Below, piece after piece: positions 1 through 59,220 of a stretch of 64,000 nucleotides of DNA. A program made the translations under genes and the position numbers. The notes under the pieces are model-generated. The model was given only the letters and a program-made list of their open reading frames with translations, was not told the DNA's origin and did no database searches. How positions within the stretch are numbered: position 1 is the first letter of the stretch; each line of letters opens with the position of its first letter. The DNA comes from Metridium senile (lineage: Eukaryota > Cnidaria > Anthozoa > Actiniaria > Metridiidae): assembly GCA_949775045.1 (NCBI GenBank), contig OX459105.1, forward strand, positions 10,617,398-10,681,397, read 5' to 3'.

Positions 1-503
1 ATTTCTAGAAAAAATACTTTTAGAACGATTAACGTACTGAACATATCGCATTCCAAATCATGTTATTTAACGAACATTGCCTTAAGAGTTGAAAATAGTT
101 TTATAAATTGGATCATCTAAGACATCTTTTACTTCGAAATAAAATGGAATTGGATACGTTAAGCTAGAATAACAAAATTATGATAAATTAAAATAAACGA
201 AAAGCCGTCTAAAAATAATATTTTTAAATACCTGTTTGAAAATCGTTTTCATATCAAGCCGAAGTCACTGGCAACATGCAATACAAGCCTGCAAAGGATG
301 TCGGTAAACACATTTTTTTTTTACTGTTAACTGCGGCTGCGCAGGAGACTTTAATCTCTCTTTAAAATGGTTTAAAAATGATTTAAGTATGTTTCATGTG
401 TGTCATTCTTTCTATTTCGGTTACTTGTTTTTTTTTATTCGATTTTTTAGCTCATTGTCTAATTTTCAGGATCGTTTGCTTTTTTGGAATTGAATGTTTC
501 TCT
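1..503. other. 3' flank of CCDC17, no gene seen
   Basis: AT-rich sequence with no convincing exon. Positions 229-309 resemble the left part of the MITEs at 26611 and 30443, sharing the GCCTGCAAAGGATGTCGGT block, and look like a truncated copy. Confidence 0.5.
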
Positions 504-802
504 AGGGTTCGTGCTGATGTCAGTAAACAAAATCTAAGGAGTTTTCAAGGACTAAAAAGTAATTTTTAAGCCCTTTTTGCGACAACTTTGAAATACGAAA
601 ATTTACACATTTACGAAAATGATGTACAATACTAGAATTTTTACTTAACTTTAATTTGCAATACTAGAATTTTTACCCTACTTTAGTTAGAATTAAGGAG
701 TTTTTAAGGAGTTTCTGCTGAGTTTCTAAAATTCAAGGGCTTTTCAAGTGCCCTTAAAAACGTAAATCAAATATAAGGAGTTTAAGGAGTAGCACGAACC
801 CT
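504..802. mobile_element. MITE with AGGGTTCGTGCT termini, copy 1
   Basis: It begins AGGGTTCGTGCT and ends with the inverse AGCACGAACCCT. The interior carries repeated AAGGAGTTTT words. Other copies lie at 6820-7087 and 7939-8242. The element has no coding capacity. The 7-bp flanking duplication at the third copy suggests a hAT-type element. Confidence 0.75.
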
Positions 803-807
803 GTTTC

Positions 808-1247
<440 letters not shown>

Positions 1248-1377
1248 ATAACTTGGTACTCTGTTTCTTTGTTAAGGGTATTACCGTGTGCCTTTGTTGT
1301 TTTCTTCAATTTCTTTTACCTCGTTCCCAGGGCCTTATCCCTTCGCTTAGGAACGAGGTTGCCTTTTCCTGGCAGTT

Positions 1378-1690
1378 TCTTTTTCTTTCTTGATATAGAC
1401 CTTATTACAAAAACAATGTCTGTTTCTTTGTTTGTTTTTGTTCCTTTAGTTTTCTTTGCGCTTTGTTGTTTTCTTTTTTCCTTGCTGTTTCTATTTCTTT
1501 CTTTCTTGATATAGATCTTACAAAAACAATGTCTGTTTCTTTGTTTGTTCGCGGCTTTGTTTTATTTTATTTTTAAAACTGTGCTTTGTTGTTTTTTCTT
1601 TTTCTTGTGTTTCTTATTCTTTCTTGATATAGATCTTACAAAAACAACGTTTGTTTCTTTGTTTCTTTGTTGGTGCCGCTTGTTTTGGTT
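1378..1690. repeat. Imperfect tandem repeat, about 115-bp unit, 3 copies
   Basis: TTGATATAGA followed by ACAAAAACAA and TTTGTTTCTTTG recurs at about 1390, 1508 and 1625, in T-rich sequence. Confidence 0.7.
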
Positions 1691-2067
1691 TCTTTATTAT
1701 TATCTCAAAATTAATGTTTATTCTGAAGGAAAGAAAGCAGATTAATAAATAATTTAATAATAACAATTTAATATTTACAACGCGCAAATTCGCGAGTACA
1801 GTATGACTGATCAAATGCGCATAAATATGCGCCGAAATAAAACATATTTTGATAAAATATTATTGTATATTATTGTATTTTATTAAAATACACAGAAATA
1901 TTATTATATATTATTGTATTTTATTAAAATACACAGAACTTTTGCATGCCATGATGAATTTGAACTCGCATGAATTTTGCGTGATAATGCATCCCCTTTA
2001 AGAGAAGCCCGGAATAGACAGTAATTGATCGCGGTCTCCATTTTTACCACCATGATGTTCCCCAAGG

Positions 2068-48242
<46,175 letters not shown>

Positions 48243-48730
48243 AATAGTTTAAATATTATTAAAATAAGGAATAGGTTTCGTCAAGTTTTAAAATTTTGGA
48301 TTGTTTTTGTATAGTCGACTGCCACATTATTGCAGAAAAGTTCACGTTCTTCTTCGCTTATTGCCTTAAACCATGATTATTACCAAAAGAAAGCTCACAA
48401 CAACTTGCCTTTTCCATTTAAACTCCATAATATTCGTGTTTTTAGGCATATTTTTTCGAAAAAGCATTTTGACAACCTCAATATGGTTGCTACGTACGAG
48501 CCATGGGTGTTTGCCTTGAGCCGGCGGTTCAACTAGTCAGCGAGCTACATCAATCAATTGAAATAATGGGCTCCTGCAACAACTAATTTTGTTGGGATTT
48601 GAAACACATTTTCAAAAAATATCTAATGTTTTTCTCATACTATATTTGAAGATTTTATGCTACATGATATTGTACTACATGTGTAGCAACCTTTCAATTT
48701 TTTTTTTTCATTTTTAGAAAAAATATTTTT

Positions 48731-48785
48731 TTCTGGGAGCGAGAAACGAGCGACAGAACGGATTACCCCTGGGTTCCCGAGGATG
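48731..48785. mobile_element. End fragment of the CATCCTCGGGAACC MITE
   Basis: CTGGGAGCGAGAAACGAGCG, GATTACCCCTGGGTTCCCGA and GGATG match the right ends of 24477-24772 and 34552-34846. Confidence 0.8.
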
Positions 48786-50410
48786 CCTTAAGTCTAGTGA
48801 TAAAATATTGATACGTTAAAAAAGAAAAAGTTAATATATCATAAAATGTTTGTTCCTTGCTGTGGGGCCATATCAGTACATGCTGACTGTGGGCGATAGT
48901 TTCCGGGTTTCATGCAATTATATTTACACTATCGCAGCTTTAGTTATACTTAATTGGTTTTTGGGCATTTTGCATTGTATCTATATTCATTTTTTTTTTT
49001 TTTTACTTTATATTGTCTTTATTTACTGCAGCATGTTCTGTTATTTTCTTTCACTATTTTTTTTCTTCTTTTATTATGTATTTTTTGTTCAATTTTGTCT
49101 TTTCTTTCCTTTTTCTTTCCTCCTCCTGCTTTTATTTTATTCAGTCATTTCAGTCCTTTGTTCTTTCTTTTGTTTCCCTTCTTTTATTTCAGTTCTTCCA
49201 GATTTTTTTTTTTTCAATTGCTTTTACTTTCTTTTATCTTTAATATATTATTTTCATTGTGATTGTGATAGATCTTTTCAGAAAAAAGACAATATATTCA
49301 AGCACGTTCCTATCATCTTGAGAAAATTCAAGAAGCTTTCGTTATATTTTAAGTTATAGCTCTTCATATAATTCCGGTTAGTTTAAGTGGATACTTTACC
49401 TAATTAAAAATAACAAGTTTTATTAAACAACAAAGTTCCTTTGCCATCATGGGGCGTTTCAGTTAACGCCCGCGTATCAATGCGTCACTTTTACTCATCC
49501 CGCGGGACACGGTCCCGTCTCGCACGTAACCGGATATCCGGTAGCCGGCCCGTTAGAACCATCTCGGTCTACTAGCAAGTCATCAGAAAAGAGCAATTCT
49601 TGTCGGAAAAGGCGTACTCGTTTACAAAACTGAGACTGCGTCTGTATTTTTTAAACAAAGTTTGATAGGTCGTTTGATGCAGTGTATGTCCCCCGTTCCT
49701 TGTGTGATGTCACGTGACAATTCTTTTAGTGCTAATATTTTTTTTGGTGGACAAACTTAATGATATTGACTTTAGATTGAATAATAATTTTCTGACTAGT
49801 AATTACCAGCAATCTCAGTTTTAATCTTCATTTCTTGACTAGAATGATTATCAATTCTCAGCGCCGTACTGTTGGTTGATCGATTATTCAGTTTGGATCT
49901 GATAGCCTTTGATTTGAAAAAATGTCTACCATCATAAGATTTCAATCTGAATATAAACGTTAATTTTCCTGAAATGAACTGTAAATATAAACCGTGCGTG
50001 CATGTTCGTAAGGATGTGATGCCTATAATTCCTCTCACGGCCTTTGAGTTTGAAATGCGTTTCACCTTTCGCCTTTGGACAAATGTTTGGGGCATAGCCA
50101 GTTAGAGACGTACCATTATTTTTTATTGGGATTTAGCAATTTTTGGTGCAATATATTTTTCTCTCAAGACTGTGAAGGATTGTTTTTTGCACGATAATTT
50201 TTCTGATGGTTCGGTTCTATTTTTCTTATATGATAATTTGTGGGTGTGTGTTTTATTTTTCTTGATGCGCTCAATATTTTTTTCAAGGTTACAATAAAGC
50301 TGTGCTCGAATATTTGGGAGTTATTGCTCAGCCACCAAACATCTAATGGTACGTCTCTCACAACTCTGGAAAGAAATAAAAATAGAATGGAGCAGATATG
50401 GAAATAATTA

Positions 50411-50627
50411 CAGTACGGACACTCGAACCGTGCACACTTCGTGTTTTTTTTTTGTTACTTTTTCATCCCTCATCCAATGAGCGAATAGATTAGAAATAAT
50501 TTTTTTTTTATGAACATTCAGAGCATTTGAACTTAATGATTGATTTTTAGATATTGTAAGCAGTAGAAGGCTCAGAAAATAATAACATGAAAAAAGTCAA
50601 GTGTTCACGGTTCGAGTATCCTCACTG
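50411..50627. mobile_element. 217-bp Tc1/mariner-like MITE upstream of WLS
   Basis: CAGTACGGACACTCGAACCG and CGGTTCGAGTATCCTCACTG between TA dinucleotides (50409-50410, 50628-50629). No coding capacity. It lies about 600 bp upstream of the WLS start codon. Confidence 0.83.
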
Positions 50628-51232
50628 TAAACACTGTTTTGGCCGTGTTTTCGTGAGCGTTTCTTGATCAACTGTTGCCAACTATAATTTCAGGAGAGTT
50701 CGGAAGCGGGTTGTCTTGCTCTTTATCTAGTCGAGAAAAGCATTCCGTTGTATTTATAAGAACAAAAAATGTAATGTTAATTATATCATCCCAAATTAAA
50801 AACGCTAATCAGTCAAGCATGAGTGAGCTACCAGCTTGGTCGATCTCAGAACCTCAATCGATTTTCACTTACAGTAATTTGAATAAAAGATTCAATCGTG
50901 ATCGAACTATTGAAGTGTTTTGAAAAGATATCTTATGAGTCGATCTTGTGGTCATCCGGTTATTCATTCAACAATCCCGCTCGCATAGTTTTCAATTATC
51001 ATTCCTATTCCGTCAAAGGTCACAGTGGGCTATTGTGTTGAATGGTTTCATTAATTGTAACACGGAGCGTTTTGATTGGTGGACGATTCATTGAAAGTTA
51101 TTAGACCCGGTCGGCAATCTTCAGATACAGTGTGTGCGTTTTATGATCTGCTCGTTAAAGTATCCTCATTTGTCGCAGAAGTACGTCTGACTTTACAAAT
51201 CCTGCGAGGATCCGATCAATTCGCTTTCAAAC

Positions 51233-54200
51233 ATGGCTGTTATACTTGAGACGCTCAGCGTCAAAAAGTTGTTGGCTTTAGGTGTGTGTATCATAGCTAT
51301 TCTGTTCACGTTTTTCTACATCGGAGCCACGAAAGGTAAGGAATTTAACACCTTCAAAGCTAGAATCTCTACCGTTATAGAACTGAATTTGACTTATTAC
51401 TTGTAAGATTATAATCTAAGGATTTATCAGAAATCTGTCATATTCGGAAATACCAGACGAAACCTCGCTAGACTCCATGTGTGTATTGCTATTTAGAAGA
51501 AAGTAGTAGAATTTCAGTGAAGATCATGATTTTAGATTTGTGCTTAGCAAATGTAACTCTTCGATTGCCAATTTAAGTATTCGCAGATTTACCACATTCG
51601 TTTCTGTTAGTCTTGAATTTTGATTATTTGTAATCGCGTGTTTGGTGTGTGTATGTATTGCGCCGGTTTTATCAGCGTTTAAAAATGACAGATCAAGAAA
51701 TCTACCAAGGCAATAAAACGCTTAAAAATACTGCCCCAATCGTGCTAACAATATCCATATTAAAACGAATTGATTTTATTAATATCCCTCGAAGGCATGA
51801 GCAATATTCGTAACTTCAAATACGTGACATCATTTTCATGTCTGGCTTTTTAGATTTGCTTCATATCCGTTTCTTCTTCGGAACTTTTGAAGTGCGTTTT
51901 GTTGTAATTAATCGTCACTTTAATAAATTATGGAGGTATTTTTGCTCTCTCTCCCACAATTTTACTTTAAGGAAATAGCGTAGGAGTTATTTAGGAAGCT
52001 GTTATAATAGTGCTTTTGTATTCAATATATAGCTTATAGCACTTTTTAGGTTTATATTGTTTTCTTTGTGTTTTATAACAAGTTTTTCGCTTGGTTTATT
52101 GTTTATTATGTGACAATAATTTGACATGTTTCTATGCAATTAAGTGGTTCGTTTGTTTGGGTTTGTAACGTAATCTAGCGTTATATTTGATCCCCGCTTT
52201 TGATAAACAATAATAATGATGTGAATAAAAAAAATAGTTCTAGTCAGAATGAAAAATTATAATAATTAGCAATCAAGATGATTAGGAAAATTAGGAAATG
52301 TTCATAACAAATTTCAATAATAATAATAACTGGCCTATCACTGTCTTTTATTCATTCATTCATTCATTTTACCACTTCAACATATAGAATTCTCTAGTGC
52401 TACGTCACAAAAAAATATTTTGTCTTTATTAAGAGAGTTTTACAACTCTCAGTAATCTTGATCACTGTACCTCATTTCCAAAAACAATTTTAAGAACTTC
52501 TTAATTAGAACATCTACGATCAGCCTGATTTGTCACTAAGCACCCAATGTATGAGAAGTGTAACCCCAATATCACCTGTTCTTTTATGCCCAGGTGATGT
52601 AAAGGGGACGAGGGGGATAAAATGACGAGGGGGGGTTCCAATGGAGCTTAATGATTTAAATCAATTATCAGTATGTTTCTTTACGGAACTCAAGCCTTGC
52701 TGAGAAAAATTTCAAACAAAATACACAGATCGAAATAAAAATTGAACTTGGAGATGTGAAAAAAAAACCAAAATATTGGTTTCTTTTTAAGACCTAAAAA
52801 ATATGTGGCAGGTCTCTTGACTCAAAAAAATACCCAGAATGAAAATTGTCAACCCAAAATATGGCAGACCTTACCGTCATTTTACCCCCCGAGTACATCG
52901 CCTGGGCTGTTATGTACAACGGTCGTGAAGGGGTAAAATGGGACTGCGATTGGCCTTATTTGGATTGGGAAAATGAGACTGGATGCACTGGGAATGGGAT
53001 TTTTGTCCACTGGGAATGGGAAGCAGAATGGCAGATGGGAATGGGATTTGCTTTTTAACATTAAAAGTGTAAGTCAAAACATTCTTTTAAGAAAATGTGT
53101 AATTGTTAAGTCAAAAATAGCAGTTCTATGATGGTCTAGTGGTAAGTGGATCAGATTCTGGGCCTACTGGTCTGGGTTCGATTTCCAGCCAAGGCGATTG
53201 CATTGTCTCCTTGCAATTGGGCAAGACACTTTACTCTCTATGTGCCTCGTCTTCTCTGATAAAGCCGTAAAGCCGGAGGTCTGGTCTGCTTTCACTCCTA
53301 TCCTATATAAGATGGACGTTAAAGATTCTCTTGTGCTATGTTCGCAAAGAGTAGGGGATTGTCTCCCGGTACAACAGTCAGGCCTCAGAGACATTCACTA
53401 ACAACACTCATGATTGTAAACTGCTGGTTTACAGCTGCAGTCGATAAGTCCTCCATATACATATTAGTAGATTGTAAAGCGCTATGAGCTATTCGAGAGA
53501 TATAGCGCTATATATATTAAGGCATTTTTTTATATACTAGCTGTATTAAATTTATTTTCTTTTGTCAGCTCCACCTCCATCAAATGCAATGCCACACATT
53601 GCAACAGTGTGCAATGGAAAGAATACAGAAGGAGCACTGGAACCTGGGACATGTAAAAGGATAGATCTTAAAAAAGCACAGGAAGATTCGAAGATACATC
53701 CTCAAGACATTGTTTTTTCTGTCCAGTTTCCTCATCAAGGTTTGGCAATGTCTCGATATTTTCAATTCATTGCAGTGTCAGTACAGATGAAGCTGGATTA
53801 CAACAAGGATAACCTTTATAGTAAGTGGAAGTAAACAACTAGCTGTCCACGGTTTTATCAATGGCTGTAATTGCAGTGCCAGATCTAGATCAATGTCAGG
53901 GGGGACTGTTAAGGCAATATTACATACATCTACATTCTTTATTGAATGCTCCTATAAAAAAGGTTTTTCAGCGACAATTTACATATAGTCTTTTTAGACC
54001 TAATACAGCTTATATCCATAAATTATTTTATAATTATCGTTTTAGCTACAAAAAGAAGTAAGATGATACTAATGTCAGGGCTGTCAACCCCAGACGTGTT
54101 CAAACCTGGAGATTGAGATAATTGAGAAAATTCCCAACATTTTGTTCGATAATCTCCGATATGTCACCATTTTGTTTGTCTTCTAAAAAATTCCGAATAA

Positions 54201-55754
54201 AAAAAAAAGGCCTTCGTAAATATATTCTTAGCAAATTTATCAATTTTACCGATTATCTGCGAGATTTGACGCCGAAATCTTGAAACCGGGAGAAACGACC
54301 CAAGATCTCGAGAATTTTACCGATTTTCCGGGAGATTTGACACAGAAATCTTGAGACCAGGAGAAACGCTCCAAAATCTTTTACTCCCGGATTATCCGGG
54401 AGAGTTGACAGCCCTGCTATGTACATGTATGATAATGAAAAAGAGATTTTTAGATGAATCTAAGACTGCTGTATATGACAAAATTATATAGGTGCATTTG
54501 CACATGCTAGGCCTTAATTTCCTGTTAACATATTCACAAATTCAAGAAAATATGCATCCATGGAAATTTATTACTAGTAATCAAACGATAGAAAAAACAT
54601 CTAAATAAATTGACTTTGAATCAAGGCTATTGCTGTGTAAATGCATGTTCCTTTTGTCGAATAAATGGAAACTAGTGATTAAACTAGTATATAGGCTGCA
54701 ACAGTGTTTGATATAAATAATATTTATAATAGAATTAAATTTGTAACATTGTTAAAAATGTTAACTCAACTTTACTGATGTTTCAAGCTTAATTTAGCTC
54801 TTGGTTGGAGCATTAAAAGCTCTTGTCAAATAGCTAGTACAGCATGATAGATAACATGAAACTGGAGTGTCAAGTACGTGTCAAAAATTCATGCATTTTT
54901 TCTTCATTGATATTTTCTCATGCAGAGAAAACTAAGACAGATGGATACCCTGTGTGGACATTTGAAGCAAAGCTTTACTACAAAGAGAGTAATTCCACTG
55001 GAACTGGATGGAGCTTGTTAGCTGAATCTACAGAGAAAAGAAATCTTGTTTGTCATTTTGAGGTATAGCTAGATACATAAACCAACCAACCAAACACCCA
55101 ACTAAGTTACCATGAAAACAAACAGCCAGCCAACTGCCAGTTAACAATAAAACCATCTGACCAATCACATATACCAATTAAGCCAACTAATCAAACAGCC
55201 AACCATCCAACTAGTAAACCAACCAACAGACACCTATAACTATAGAAAACTAACAAATTTCGCTGACTGATGGATTGCTTTGATGGTTTGTTCATATGTT
55301 AGCTGCGTGCTGGTTAATTGATTGGTTGGCTGGTTTACTATAGCTGGCCTGTTGGTTGGAGGAGGGGGAGGAATGGGGGAAGAGGGACATTAAAATACCC
55401 TTTAGACTAACCAACCAAAACAGTTTTGCACCTTGCAACTCATATTTGTGATAAACACATGCTAAGGAATCACAAATTCAAGCATAAATTTACTCAGCTA
55501 TCTTTAATATGTTGTTTGTTATTAAATTAAAATCTAATATATTAATGATATTAGAATTATATTATCACCATGGACTTACAAGTATCTCTCCAATATCCCA
55601 GGGTCAAAGTGAAGGTGGCTACTATAATTGTGATGATTTACCCTTCTTTGAGATTGGCAGTGCACATCATGAAATGTACCTGGTAAATGTACGCCTTCCT
55701 GGACACAGGGCCCAGAACAGAGGCATTGGTCAAGTGTCTGGTCTAGAATTTGTT
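51233..55754 (+). CDS. WLS: WLS exons 1-4: first membrane helix and luminal domain (residues 1-215)
   Basis: Exon 1 encodes the short N-terminus and first helix (about residues 14-31, [18 protein letters not shown]). Exons 2-4 encode the luminal beta-rich domain, with Cys49 and Cys63 and a later YYNCDD cysteine as candidate disulphide residues. The exon 1/2 junction is phase 1 (G|CT, Ala). Intron 1 (51336-53568) is the longest in the gene. One N-S-T sequon (exon 3, [10 protein letters not shown]) could be N-glycosylated. Confidence 0.92.
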
Positions 55755-58700
55755 GTAAGTATGGTGGGATTCCTGTGTTGACACAGAGTAGGCTCCAGCC
55801 TCCTCCTTGCAGCATAATATTGAAATACCGATCCAACAAATTTCTGACAGGATGGGGTAATTGTGGGATTCCTGTGCTCAGATATATTTTCAGGCATAAC
55901 ACAGGAATAGCACATAAAGCTAAATAACTATATTTAATACGTCCAGATATGGGGATATAATCAATGCTGAATCATCATTATACAGCTATTTCAAAAACGT
56001 GGAATACTGAATAGTGCATTCCAAGACCAAAGGACATTGTGGGTCTAATTGAGTCATAATAAATAATACATATACAGCGATATTCACTCCCAATAACTAG
56101 CTCGTATATTGTTTTGAATGCACTGCACTAAGAATAAAATAACTAATCATCATTTATTTCATTTTAACTTATTTATTTTACAATATTACATGACCCAAAA
56201 TGCATTTCGTTTTTTTAATGCACGATTCAGTATGCAGTATTCAGTATTTTACGTTTTAATAGCTGTAAACTTATTATGATATAATAACTATGATAATGGT
56301 GATGACCATTTTGTTTTACTTGTAGGAAATTCATCAAAATGGTGGCTTCACTCTAATGTGGTTTACCATGAAAACAGTTGTAGCACCCTTCAGTATCGTC
56401 ATGCTTGTTTGGTTCACGTTACGAGTGAAGAAACTACGACGTGAAGTCCTTCTGCTAGAAAAGTAAGGAATCGTTAAACGTTCCAGGGACGGGTCCAGAC
56501 ATTTTTGAGTGGGGTGTCCCAATTGCAAATAAAGGGCTCTTAAGGTGTTTTAAAAGGCCCGGGAAAACGGTTCAGCCAACATATGCTTCAACATCCGTTC
56601 GATTTTGTTGAATGGCAATGTAAAACGCTTTTAAACTCTTTCAACATCAATTCATCATCGATTCAACACGTGTCAACAATGTTGAAAGAGTTTAAAAGCG
56701 TTTAAGCATTGCCATTCAACAAATCCAATGGATTTGAAACAAATGTTGGAACCGTTTCCCCGGGCTTTTAGGAAGTGTCCGGTTCCTAAATGTCTTAAAT
56801 AAAATAGGTGTAATTGCGAAGCAATAGGGGGTGTCTGGTGCCTGAAGTGACACACCCCTACATCCGCCCTTGCGTTCTACTAGTCAAACGTATGAACGTA
56901 TTTACAACTACACTTTATCCGCGTCAGGGCAGTTCATACTAACATCTAAATGTGTTGTCTTTCAGAACAATGTTTGTACTAGGATTTATTACAGCCTTAT
57001 TAAATCGTAAGTATATACAACTGTTTTCACAAACGATGACCAAAAAGAATGAGAAAATATTAATAAAACGTTCTTATGATTTAAAATTACCCTACTATTA
57101 TACATTAATTAAAAAAAATCCCCAAGTGCTCTATTTAAATAATATAAAACGGCGCGTGTGTCTATATACTGTGATACACTGAGAAACTTTGTCACCCGTG
57201 AAGTGAAAAGCCTACAAGCTAGTAGCGCAGGGGATTATGGGTTACCTATGTATACTTTATTAGAACGCAGGGATTTCATGGCCACATTGCTACACTTGTC
57301 AATATGTTATTGAGAAATGTCCGTTTTGACTTATCAAACAACAACAAAAGCGTTCCGAATGCACATTTAGTTTCTGAACTGATCCATGATCCTTTGCGTC
57401 ACTAGCTTGTGTGCTTTCTCGGAAAGGGTGTATAAACACGCTGGGAGCTGTGGAGAAAGAGAGAAGTCGTAAAAGAAACACGAGGCGTAGGTGTGACTTC
57501 TCTAGTGCACTACAGTTCCCAGAGTGTTTATATCAAAGTATAGACTGAATCGAAATATGGCGTACTCTTATTGTTCTTGCCGTCTAGCCTCGTGTTCACG
57601 TTGGAAAACAATAGAGTTTTCACATGTATGCGAGGCTGGGCTGTCGAGAAGAATTGTTATTTAAATTGGCCGCCATATTTCGATTCGGTCTATATAGACA
57701 CATGCGAACGTTTTATATTGCTTTTATAGAAAGTTATAAAAGCTGAGCGTGTCTCTGTATCTGATATAAACACGGTAGCCAGCCAATCAGTTCGAGCGAA
57801 TACAGAAAGAGAGGCTCCTAACAAGTTTTCTACTTCTTTTGTAACACATACAGAAGCTAAGATAAAACGAATCGACGTTTCAATCTCTGTTGAGTTATAC
57901 ATTTGACAACTTTTCCAGGCCAATCAGAGCGTGCGGTTTACATCAATTATTAAAAATGAAATGATTACAAAATGCGCGCATTTAATAGCAGCAAAAAATA
58001 TTGGTATAATACACCAATATAGTGAACGCTTGATACTGACACAAAGTAATGTTGTTATAATGTAGTACCTGTTGAATGGATGACACTGTTTGCAAACATG
58101 CCCTTTATGCTGCTCTTCACCGATATACGTCAAGGGCTGTTTTACGCTATGATGATGTCCTTCTGGGTAATCTTCACTGGAGAGCACTTACTGGTTAGTA
58201 TATCAGTATGTCGTCTTCATAATTATGTAGTGTAGTGTGGTGTGGTGTGGTGTGGTGTGGTGTGGTGTGGTGTGGTGTGGTGTGGTGTGGTACAGTGGAG
58301 TACAGTGCAATACAGTGGAGTGGAGTACAGTGTGGTATAGTGCGTTGGTTGTTGAGTGCATGTTGAGTAGTAGAGTGCAGTGCAATGTAATGTGTAGCTA
58401 GCCTTCGTAGCAAGTGTTTCTTTGTGAGCTGAATTGTGTGAAAACTAATTAAACGTAGAGGTAGTGAGTGTGTGTCTGAGTCTCCCTTATTAGTAGGGCA
58501 CACGTGTCCAGTCTAGAAGAATTGAAACGTTAAAGTGTTTTTTTTAGTGCAGTGCAGTGTAGAGTAGATCATTGTAGAGCAGTCAATTGTAGTGTATGGA
58601 AGTTCGATACGAGACTTTGTGTTTTACCTAATCCCATGTTCTAATTTATGATAGGACCAATCAGAAAGGAATAAGATCAAAGCTTATCTTCCCCAACTGT

Positions 58701-59140
58701 GCTTTATCGGATTTGGTGGATTTTCTTTACTTGTCTTTGATATCTGCGAACGGTAAGATATAGCTATAGACAAACAAACAGACAGACAGACAGTGTCACA
58801 GACAGAATCACAGACAGACAGACAGACAGATATATATAGACACTCACAGACAGACTGACTGACCGACAGACTCACATACAGATATAGATAGACAGACAGA
58901 CAGATTGACAGACTGACAGACAGATATAGATAGACAGACAGACAGATTGACAGACTGACAGACAGATATAGATAGACAGACAGACAGATTGAAAGACTGA
59001 CAGACAGATATAGATAGACAGACAGACAGATATAGATAGACAGACAGACAGATATAGATAGACAGTCAGATTGAAAGACAGACAGATATTAATAGACAGA
59101 CAGATATTAATAGACAGACAGATATATAGATACACTGACT

Positions 59141-59220
<80 letters not shown>

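Larger units (their letters stand above)
48243..51232. promoter_or_regulatory. Shared 5' region between divergent CCDC17 and WLS
   Basis: About 3.0 kb between the two start codons. It must hold both promoters and any 5' UTR exons, but I could not place a TATA box or transcription start with confidence. It holds a decayed MITE end (48731-48785), a T-rich stretch with open frames only because it lacks A/G (48960-49260), a GC-richer segment (49440-49580) and a TA-flanked MITE (50411-50627). An open frame at 49796-50095 (minus, 99 codons) matches nothing I recognise. Confidence 0.55.

Noticed and set aside
48850..49359. 169-codon hydrophobic plus frame upstream of WLS
   Set aside because: T-rich low complexity gives Phe/Leu/Ser; no conserved motif, splice signals or supporting context.
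49796..50095. 99-codon minus frame
   Set aside because: Mixed composition but no recognised domain. It cannot be called a gene without transcript or homology data.
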